A DNA stretch of 64,000 nt from Spongilla lacustris (Eukaryota > Porifera > Demospongiae > Spongillida > Spongillidae), in NCBI GenBank assembly GCA_949361645.1, contig OX442426.1:7061151-7125150 (forward strand). Reading direction: 5' to 3'. Positions 55,469 through 64,000 of the stretch are shown here, in pieces. Made by a program: the position numbers and the translations under genes. How positions within the stretch are numbered: position 1 is the stretch's first letter; every line of letters starts with the position of its first letter. The notes beneath the pieces were generated by a model. The model was not told where the DNA came from and did no database searches. It saw only the letters and a program-made list of their open reading frames with translations.

Positions 55469-56992
55469 TTTCATCGTAGTCTCATACCCAGACCCTAGTA
55501 CGTCACAGCTGCGGATGGATTACATCACCGAACTAGGGTCTGCAAAAAGTCGGTGACAAAAGTTCTGGAATTCCAGAATAATTGACCGCAGCCCGCTGGA
55601 ATGTTGCTAAGTCAACAAGTAGTACTAGTACATGTAATAGGATAACAAAATGGATTATGCAGTTGCTTGTACAGCTGTACGTTTGCGATGGATGAACTGA
55701 GAGTGAGTACATGTACGTTGAAGGACAAACAGAAAGAGGCTATTCACGAGGCCATGACTGTTTCGTTATTTTGCCAACGTTGTGCTATGCCTAGCTGCCC
55801 TTCGTATTCGCGATCGACCATCTTCGAAAGAGAACACCTCGGTCTTCTAAGTCTATTGTACTAGTAGTTTGCGTTTCGACGTTGGTATCTCTAAATGATG
55901 GGCCAAGGTAAAACGTTGTGCTATGCCTAGCTGTCTTTCATGTTCGCGATCGACCATCTTAACACTTCGGTCTTCTATTGTAGTTTGCGTTTCGCCGTTG
56001 GTATCTCTAAGCCCTTAAACTAGTTGGGCGTGGCCCGCCCTTCGCGTATTGGCGGAAGGTCGGGTTGCAAGCCTATACTATAGGCTTGCAACCCGACCTT
56101 AATACCAAGATTTGTTCTGGTAATATCGTTGTGAAATCGTTATGTATTGCACATACGGGTACATGACTATGATGTAGTGATTAGATTACGTGGTGATAAT
56201 GCGGTTTGTGTGTCTGCAGAGCAGCTGCTCAAGATATGTACATGTATTGCTTCGGGTGCGGTATCGATGAGTTGGGCATGGCCCGCCCTTTGCATTGTTG
56301 TTCAGGCTTCATAGTAACAGGGCAGCGCAACTCTTTAGCTGCCTCTGTAACACATTCGCAAACAAAAGCAATGTTTGTCCACTCCATGAAAATTCATATA
56401 CATGTAAGTTAAATGGAAGGAACAGCTACGGGCACGGCTGTTTCGAGTGGACAAAAGGCTTATAAATAGAACACAGTGACATTATTTACGGTTCAAGTAA
56501 AACATGGCTAGCCGCCATCTCATTAAAAGTTCACCGATTAAAAATGCAAAACGTGTAGCTGTAATGCACATCTTGAAACCATTTCCAACTAGTAAAACTA
56601 GGTTGGTTTTTATTTTCACTTAAACGCATGTCCCAACGCGTAGCAGGACTGCACACTTTGCCACGCGCATATTGTACTCTCCAAATGGCGCGAAAAATGC
56701 CATTCATTCTGACCTTCGTAGCTTTTTTTCCGCCCTTATAAGTGGTACAAAAAGACGCAAAAGTGGAACGATCAACCTTTTTCACGTAAGAATATGCGTT
56801 TTACTCGTGGTGCCGCAGTTCCTGCCACTCACAGAAAAACATAATAACACACCATCCACATCATGAATAATGCGCACCACCTCATAAATAGCCATAGAAT
56901 CCTACCACAAATGACGATTGGCGGTGCAAACTTCAAAGAGGAGTCAAAGCCAAGGGCAAACCAACAAAGTAAGAGCCTACATACCAGCTAGT

Positions 56993-57118
56993 GCAGGGCC
57001 TACATACCAGTGCAGAGCCTACATACCAGTGCAGAGCCTACATACCAGTGCAGAGCCTACATACCAGTGCAGAGCCTAGATACCAGTGCAGAGCCTACAT
57101 ACCAGTGCAGAGCCTACA
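56993..57118. repeat. Minisatellite, 19-bp unit GAGCCTACATACCAGTGCA
   Basis: Six to seven near-identical copies inside the transposon copy 3. Confidence 0.95.
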
Positions 57119-57454
57119 GTGATAGTCTATAGCTATTGGTTGCATTTGACATCAGTGTCTCAACCAGACCAGGAGGAGATCCACCCACAATTGTTCTGCA
57201 CAAGGCAATGCAGGTGGTGTAAAAGAACCAATACAAGTGCCAAGTGCAGCCATATAACTGGTACAGGATTCATGTATTACAAGTACATGTGCTTAACATG
57301 ATGTTATGTTGTAAGCATGTAAACCATTTTACAAGCCATGATGTACCATTTCAAGTAATATGATTGCAGGCTACCTCAAAGTCAGTAGCTATCTCCACCT
57401 GCTATTATCACCAAAGTACCTATGCCTTCTGTGTTAACAAAATAGATATTATCA

Positions 57455-57680
57455 ATGGTAGATGCAGTTATGTGTCCAATTTTTTTGGACTGCTACATCA
57501 GCCAATACAGCTACCATGCCATGCCTATGTGTGTGGTTGAGTGGATTTGCGTCACTGTACGACTGAAGTGCCCCTGCTGCTATTCAGTCACCAGTCTTCA
57601 GCTAGCCGAGCTCAAACAGCATGTTCAGTTGCTTGGTGACATAGTGATGCATTGTGGGACAGATGTTGTCGCCAGCTTAC
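57455..57680 (+). pseudogene. Degenerate RING remnant of the transposon protein (copy 3)
   Basis: In one frame VMCPIFLDCYIS; after a +1 shift QPIQLPCHAYVCG. Together these match CPLCLCILHRPVELPC-QSLVC of copy 1 in order and spacing. The frame before the shift continues with CPCCYSV and HCGTD. A frameshift within the zinc-binding region and loss of the second Cys (CPIF instead of CPLC) show decay. Confidence 0.5.
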
Positions 57681-58360
57681 AACACACACCATTGCGGTCA
57701 GCACAACAAGCCACAGTTGAAGATAGCAGCACAAGTTGTACACAAACATCTTCAAAACAGCAGTACACAACTACCTGCAGGAGGAGCAGTAAGTACATAC
57801 GTGCAATGTTACTGTACCAAACTAACACATGGTAGCCTTTGACTCTTATGTGGATAACACAGCCACGAGCAGCCATCAACCAGCTCAGTAAATGCAGCAG
57901 GAAGCGTCGGACTAATGAAATGAGTAGCACTAGGTGCAGAGAGCTCCACTGTCATATTTGAGACTGAACTGAAATCCTTGGACAGAACGGAGGAGCTTTT
58001 GCTGAAGTCTGCAGGGATCACCAAAGGCATAGAGCTGGCACTCAGGCTGATTTGGGGTTGCCATAGAATGTTGAGAAGGTATTAACTCAGTACATATACA
58101 ATAACACTCATCATGCTATTATTGGCCCCTCCCACAACCTTTGTGATGCAATTAGTGCTCCTTTATGCAACTGCATATATGGATGGATCAGGGCCGGTGA
58201 GAGCCGTAGTGAGGCCCGGGGTAACATATCATTTGAGGGCCCCATAGGCCCTAAAAATACGAGCACGGGGGGGGTCCCCCTTGAGATTGGCCCGTCCGGC
58301 CCCCTTTTATATTTTGGGACCCCTATTATACCTTGGGGCCCGGGGTAAGTAACCCCGCTT

Positions 58361-58390
58361 ACCCCCCCCCCCCCCCCCCCCCCCCCCCCT
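58361..58390. repeat. Poly(C) tract, ~28 nt
   Basis: Follows GGGGTAAGTAACCCCGCTTA and precedes TCACCGGCCCT, close to an inverted partner GGGCCGGTGAGAGCC at 58191. The two bound a ~200-bp GC-rich insertion within copy 3. Confidence 0.8.
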
Positions 58391-58534
58391 CACCGGCCCT
58401 GGGGTGGATTTGGATTTCACAGGCCACTTACTCTTTCAGGTGGTTGAAGGAGGCAGGAGTTAGCCTTGGTACAGCAGGTTCTTTCAAATCACTAGTCAGC
58501 GATAACTTGGAGGTAGAATTGACTCCATTTTCAG

Positions 58535-58759
58535 TTGGCTGTTTCTGGAGGGGGAGAAGAGATCAAGGCTGGATTGGATTCGTTCCCACCATCCAAAGCC
58601 GGAAGTGGGTTGATGACCAAGTCCATGCATTCCCAGTTCAACCTTGCAGCTACGTATAAAACCACCCCCAATCCATTAGACAGGCATATTACGTGCATTG
58701 TGAAGGAACACTACTTAAAGGTCTTTCCTCAAACTCAGAGTGCAACACTTCCTACTTAA
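58535..58759 (+). pseudogene. C-terminal remnant of the transposon protein (copy 3)
   Basis: Reads SMHSQFNLAATYKTTPNPLD then RHITCIVKEHYLKVFPQTQ and stops at TAA. SMHSQFN corresponds to ESIHLRFN of copy 1 and EAIHAHF of copy 2, and CIVKEHYLKVFP to CIVKERLISIAP of copy 1. The upstream KMH-LE block and GEQG are not preserved in this frame. Confidence 0.55.
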
Positions 58760-59743
58760 GCTTACGTATACGTAGATGCAATGTGCGCAATAACAGTAAT
58801 ACCATATTTATTTTCATGTGTCTTCACTAGACAGCACAGCCTAATGGAGCCAAGAGTGTTGGATGGTGGGCTAAAGACTTAAAATGGCATCGCGATTCAA
58901 GTAAGCCAGGTTAAGCTAGGTAGGAGAGGTCAATGGCGTCAAACATCGCGGAAATATTGCAATATTCCAAACGCATACTGCATGAGCTAGAAATCGCGGC
59001 AAAACGAGTTTTATTGAAAATCTAACAGCCAAAACTATCTCAGTTATATTATAAAAGTTTCAGGGTACTTCATAAGGGCGGAAAAAGTACCAGAGCAATC
59101 TGTATCACCTGACCTCAAATAATACACACAGAATTCGCGAGCGTATAACATAGTATCGACAGAATATAAGCGGTATTAACTCACATTGTTCAGAGCGTCA
59201 GACAATATAGAAGTAGGATCCGAAGTCAAACGAAGAGTTCAAAACAGTCCTCGTGGTAAAAAGGGAGCATCTTTAAGCCCATGTTGGTTGCTAAGGTCGT
59301 AATTAGGTCCGTTGCTATGAAAAAAATTCGTATCACGGGGCGTAGCCTTTTTGTCACAGGTTCAATGGGAATGAAACAGCCGTGCGGGAGCTACCTCACA
59401 TCAGCCGCTAATTGGGTGATAATGGGACCCACTTGAACGCTGCAATCCGATTGGACTGCAATCCCCATTGCAGCAGAACAAATCCAGGTATAGGCTTGCA
59501 ACCCGACCTTCCGCCAATACGCGAAGGGCGGGCCACGCCCAACTACCCTTAAGCATTGCTAAGACGCCATACCATTAAAACATTAATATATGAATACTAT
59601 TGCGGTATAGTTGCCTATCTCTTGTACCTGTCACCGACTTTTTGTAGTCACTTTTCCAGACCCTATAGTTCTAGCGTAGCGGTGATGTAATCCATCCGCA
59701 GCTGTGACGTACTAGGGTCTGGGTACGAGACTAGTTTCATCGT

Positions 59744-61480
59744 GAGTGGACAAAGATTTGGCCATTTATCGTTGAGATCAGAGACATGCAATCCGTTTGT
59801 GTTTCAAACTTTCAATATACTTTGTGTCTTCGCCAGCGCAATATTTTGAAACTACCAGTGAAGTGTTGAATTGCGTGTTTATAATTAAGCCATACAACAC
59901 TTAGAGTCGTACCTAATCGTGTAACGTACTGTACCGCGTAGCGTTTGGCTATGAGATTGAGACTACATATAGCGGTAGCGCAAGATAAAAAGAAAATTCT
60001 GATGATACGATGCTGTGAAATGAACTTATTATCTAATCTCACGCCTAGAACAGCTAATGTCAAGCTTAATAACCCACTGCTTCACGCTTACAAAAAAAAC
60101 CCTTGAGATTTTGCACAGCGCTTCGTAATCCGCCCCCTTCTCTGCACCCCGCCTACATGTACCTGTACTTCTTACCAGTACTACTACCGGACGCTACGTG
60201 TATGCAATACTTGTACGCTTACTTCTCAGCCAGAGTATGAGTTTCAACCTTGCTTTGTTACCTTGGACACAACCTGAGTACCGAACCCAAAAAAGGAAAA
60301 TTTCACTGAACACTGTTCCTTCAATTTTACCTCACGTGTTCACTTTCTTGATGATACACATGCACTCTAGTTCTCTTGGTTATGCACCTAGATTGAGCAT
60401 CAGTCTAATCATGTAACACCTCAGGTCAGTTGAGAGGACTGGTGTAGGTATGCATTAATAAAGATTTACCTGGAATATCAGTCATGTCAGAACATTGCCA
60501 ATCATCTAAATCTGGAGCATTAAGGGATAGGAGGAGCGCAGTTATCCTAATCCCACCATACCACGATAACTCATCTTAATTACCCAGTGAGCACACCATT
60601 TTCTGCTGTGTGAGAATGAAAAATATGACACAAGAAAAAAAAAAAACGTACACTGTGTGGAGTGATGTTTTTCTTTATGCTCACATATGCATGCTCGTGC
60701 ATTTGCAACAAGTCAATGGAAGTGGTCGTTTAGTATGAAAAGTGTGCATGGTACCATACAAATTGTAGTTGCAGCATTACATGCCCAAAAACGGGACGTC
60801 CGACATTTAGGACAGCTTTGCCAACCATTCATATAGAGAACACAGATCTAGGTCTCCGGCTTATTGAGGCAGATGGACATTGCGAACAAATGTCTGTGGA
60901 GTATGATCAGGTTAGGCTGGCTGCCACGGGGATCTAGTATGCATGTTCTAATATCCGCATAAATATGTCATGCATGTAATGAGGAATGCTTGGGTCGGTC
61001 GACGCGACTGGCCGCGGTCCAATTGGTTTGCAAATTAGCAAACAACACCCATGCGAACGTGGCAGAAACATAAAAGAGCCGATCTTCTTATCATATCCGC
61101 GGTGGTTGTACGCACAGATGGCGGTTGAAGGCAATATAGAAGTGCTTTTAGTTGAGGTGATGACAGACTGGGAGTAGCGACTTACAATAGCGACCGTTGG
61201 GGAATTTTTCGTTCATAGTTATATTTATACAGTCAATATAAGCACACTGCTCGTTACTCAAGCATAGGGGGTGGGATTCAAGTTATTCATAAACCCACAA
61301 TGTACATCAGTACATAAAAACAGTGAAATAGCACAAAAGTTAAAGACCTTCATCCTAAAGCGCATTCCGCCATTACAATCCAGATATTAGAGATCCAGTT
61401 TGTTTAGTGGTTAAATTTGTACGTACAAGATTGCTTTTTCTATTTTTTATTACCCCCAGAATCTCAAATAATCAATAGTC
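59744..61480. other. Intron sequence of copy 2, no gene recognised
   Basis: Unique-looking AT-rich sequence between the MULE target duplication and the point where homology to copy 1 resumes. No coding, RNA or repeat feature is supportable. Confidence 0.45.
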
Positions 61481-63744
61481 ATGCCGTTACCAAAGATGTT
61501 CATGTCGTGTGAATATTGGGGGGGGGGGGGGGGGGGGGGTAAGGTCCCCCTGCACCACTGATGGAGAAGGAATGTAGATATAGCTAGAGAAATATTAAAG
61601 CAATAAAGCACCCTAGCTGATGTAACCCGGTGCATGGGTTTTCAAGATCATCATATACATGTATACATGTATGCATGCAGGCATGCTTGAGACGTTTTAC
61701 TCATACATTTGCAGGGTATGCGCTAGTCAGTTACAAGGTAATTTACAAAACGGCTATCATTCTATCAACAGGTGTGTCCCAGACTTGTCCTGAGACGATG
61801 TCCCTGTGCCCCCACACTTACGCAATGTGCTCTTGCACTATTACCAGTGAAGATAGTTCGAACATTTCTTACAACCAATGGAACTTCTACAATCTTTCAC
61901 CTGGTTTTCCAGAGTGTTCAACAACTATTAACGAAGTCATTCAGCTGGAGCGTGCCGGAGCACTGTGTTCGAATGAATATAAAAAAATTGGACCTTTCAT
62001 CAAAGCATGGAATGAGCCAGAGACCAACTCCTGCAATGGCAGCGTGTGTGAGACTACAACCCTTCTCATTTTCGCAGATCCTTCTTTTCAAAATGATTTC
62101 ACATTTGAATGTCAAGGTGGAGCTAACAATTCTAATGGAATGCCCACCTTTTCTAACAGAACTAATATCACAATCATCAGTAAGTTACGCTACTAGTATG
62201 GGGCACTGAGTATTCTACATTGAAAGCACATATCCTTCCTGCAGCTCCTCCTGATGCTCCAAAGATCACGGCTGTGAACAGTTACGACCCAACTCAGCTA
62301 ACTGTCACATGGTCTCCAGCAAGCAGTGGAAGTTCTTCCACCAGCTTCAATGTCAGCATTAGTGCAGAGGGTGGTGTCAATGCCTCCTTGATGTATATAT
62401 ATACATATATATATGATGGAAGTCAGGAATACTCACACACCTTTACCACGCTGATAGAAGGCACCACTTACACAGTGTCCGTTGTGGCCATCAACTGTGC
62501 TGGGAACAGCAGGTTTGTGTACCAGTCTCGAAAAACAGCAGGTAAGAGTTATGACGGTGGGCATAATTGGTGTATAATAGGTAATGGTGCGACAGCAATA
62601 GAGTTAAACGCAGGGTTGATATGAGTAACAGATATCAAGACAAGTGGCATGTAACAGTTAGTAGACACGCATATGCATGTGAACATGTGTCTTGGCTGTT
62701 ATGTTGCTGATATCACATGCACTTTAAAACTGAAGTGAGAAGTACATCTTGCATTGAGTCCCTCTCCACCCCTCCACCCCTCCAACCCCTGTCCTATTAG
62801 ATGATATGAGGTTGCCATCTATGGAGGAAGTTTTCTTGTTCTGGTGGCAATATTAGTACTACTGCTTGGTACAGTGATTTTCTACCAGTACAAGAAGCAG
62901 AAGCTACAAGGCAGAGCTGATGGGCCAGGGCATGATGAACAAGCTGAAGTAATACAACATACACAATCGGTAATATATTCATTGTGTGCATGATGTATTA
63001 AAATGTTGTCTGAATTTGTGCTTGTGCAGTATATGCAAACATAAATTATTACTGACATGTAATAATTTTATTGCCACCTGGTTGAAATGCTAAACAATAC
63101 AGTTTTCAAAACCATTTATTTCCTTGAGTGTGCACTATAACTTTATACACTGTGTCTATAAATTTTTTGCAATGCATCGCTCCAAAGATATTAACAAGGT
63201 TGATTCCATGGGTTCTCATAGCCCTCATAATTGAAGCCCACGGAATCAAGCTCTTACATGAATGCAAATGCATTGCAAATTAAACTATTGTAGTATGTGA
63301 CGCATGCGCAGTCCCCAGGTGTCTGTTGACTATTCTAGAACAGCTGATCGTGTGACTTGTCTATTCTGTGTATATATAAAGATGTATTTTTGTATTGTAT
63401 ATATATTAAGTTGCAGATGCTGCTGCTATCCTTATCGGCTACGTTACACTATTTTATAGACACAGGACTGCTTTGTGTATATGCAAAACTTGACTATAAT
63501 ATTATAATTCAAGGAGATAAAGTGATTTGGCACCATAATCGTGTAGTATAGTATTGCATCCATCTATTACATGTAAGCTAATGAAAGTTCAATTTTATTG
63601 TCTTCTACAATAGACTTATGGACTTATTGGGAGTGTCCCAGTACTATTGGGTGGTCAAGATGACACATCACCTGAGAATGACACTGAATTACCCCACTCT
63701 GCTCAAAACAGTGGTAAGGCAGCTTTTAAGTCACTCTTAAAACA

Positions 63745-64000
63745 TACATGTACTGCTGTAGGAGTGAGGGGAACCACGTGGGGGACATACATGTACTGCT
63801 GTAGGAGTGAGGGGAACCATGTGGGGGACATACATGTACTGCTGTAGGAGTGAGGGGAACCATGTGGGGGACATACGTGTACTGCTGTAGGAGTGAGGGG
63901 AACCATGTGGGGGACATACATGTACTGCTGTAGGAGTGAGGGGAACCATGTGGGGGACATACATGTACTGCTTAAGGGGTGAGGGGAACCATGTGGGGGA
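63745..64000. repeat. Minisatellite, 43-bp unit GTACTGCTGTAGGAGTGAGG...ACATACAT
   Basis: Six units to the window end (contains GGGGAACCATGTGGGGGACA). It lies in the intron just before the expected Death-domain exon of receptor copy 2. Confidence 0.95.

Larger units (their letters stand above)
56433..59384 (+). mobile_element. Chapaev/N-RAG-TP-like DNA transposon, copy 3 of 3, nested in the MULE
   Basis: The left end is CACGGCTGTTTCGAGTGGAC and the right end ...AATGAAACAGCCGTG, flanked by a perfect 4-bp CGGG duplication (56429-56432 and 59385-59388). Length is 2952 bp. It carries a degenerate RING remnant at 57455-57560, a 19-bp minisatellite at 56993-57118, a poly(C) tract at 58362-58389 and a C-terminal remnant at 58535-58759. 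Confidence 0.85.
55478..59734. mobile_element. Mutator-like (MULE-type) element with long TIRs, nested host of another transposon
   Basis: Left end GTCTCATACCCAGACCCTAG...GGATTACATCACC; the right end is its inverse, ...GGTGATGTAATCC...GGGTACGAGAC. A 9-bp direct repeat TTTCATCGT flanks it (55469-55477 and 59735-59743), the target-duplication length typical of Mutator-like elements. A second inverted pair, TAGTTGGGCGTGGCCCGCCC...GCAAGCCTATA (56021-56077) and its complement (59489-59545), belongs to the same long terminal structure. The left member is followed by its own inverse, forming a 45-bp palindrome at 56055-56099. An internal ~120-bp segment (CGTTGTGCTATGCCTAGCTG...) is repeated at 55780 and 55915. 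No MuDR-type transposase is recognised, so it is probably non-autonomous. Confidence 0.7.
53719..63713 (+). pseudogene. FN3 receptor, copy 2: frameshifted before the transmembrane segment, 3' end outside window
   Basis: Exons matching copy 1 are 53719-53770 (signal peptide MILVMVMVVCIG), 61772-62179 (Cys-rich ectodomain, three codons shorter), 62245-62541 (FN3, with an in-frame TATATA insertion reading IYTYIY), 62801-62969 (transmembrane) and 63614-63713 (linker). Phases agree through FN3. The transmembrane exon has lost 7 nt at its start (16 nt where copy 1 has 23 up to GTTGCC), so translation shifts and ends at TAG about 19 codons later. The ancestral frame after the deletion is still open (VAIYGGSFLVLVAILVLLLG). 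Only one acidic 15-mer remains against four in copy 1, and the promoter TATA is deleted. It could yield a secreted ectodomain or be a pseudogene. The Death-domain exon would lie beyond 64000. Confidence 0.75.
51674..63720 (+). repeat. Segmental duplication, copy 2
   Basis: Begins at AAGCCATCAACTGGTGTG, matching AAGCCATCAACCGGTGTG at 27650 inside NECAP exon 6, and continues colinearly with copy 1. It is longer than copy 1 mainly because of sequence inserted between 54125 and 61480, including a nested transposon. Confidence 0.9.

Overview
The window is animal nuclear DNA. It has spliced genes with GT-AG introns, long introns, abundant minisatellites, MITEs and DNA transposons, and no bacterial operons. 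An SRCR-domain gene, a tandemly duplicated FN3/transmembrane/Death-domain receptor, frequent TACATGTA palindromes and long G/C homopolymers together suggest a sponge, probably a demosponge. That assignment is an inference; no marker gene for taxonomy is present.

Layout. (1) 1-15400 is a repeat-rich block ('block A'): a tandem duplication, several minisatellites, a ~5.6 kb array of about 21 exon-like units each ending in a splice donor, more short arrays, and at 14941-15195 the terminal coding exon of an unrecognised gene followed by poly(A) signals. (2) 15557-16289 holds a TATA promoter, a signal-peptide exon and an SRCR exon; two G-rich minisatellites follow. (3) 17190-21200 ('block B') is a shorter, colinear paralogue of block A. 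(4) 21666-28412 is a complete eight-exon NECAP gene (clathrin-coat accessory protein). Its second intron carries a MITE sitting inside a minisatellite. (5) 29216-34042 is a complete receptor gene: signal peptide, Cys-rich ectodomain, FN3, transmembrane helix, acidic 15-residue repeats, Death domain. (6) 34272-44530 is transposon territory, followed to about 49200 by a 163-bp satellite. (7) 49628-51234 is a decayed malate/L-lactate dehydrogenase-family (Ldh_2) gene. (8) From 51674 to the window end is a second copy of region 27647-33600: the last two NECAP exons and the receptor gene. The copy is interrupted by a Mutator-like element that itself contains another transposon, and its transmembrane exon is frameshifted.

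The most interesting system is a family of three DNA transposons (34272-36930, 41957-44530, 56433-59384). Their termini begin CACGGSTGTTTC and each is flanked by a perfect 4-bp target duplication (GACG, ACTT, CGGG). Two of the three carry decayed coding sequence for a RING-like module resembling the RAG1 N-terminal region. All three carry a shared C-terminal block. Structure and content point to the Chapaev / N-RAG-TP group of elements, which have been discussed as relatives of the transposon that gave rise to RAG1. All copies here are broken.

The receptor and NECAP are the well-supported intact genes. NECAP acts in clathrin-mediated endocytosis. The receptor has the build of an innate-immune or cell-death receptor, and the second copy may encode only a secreted ectodomain or be a pseudogene.
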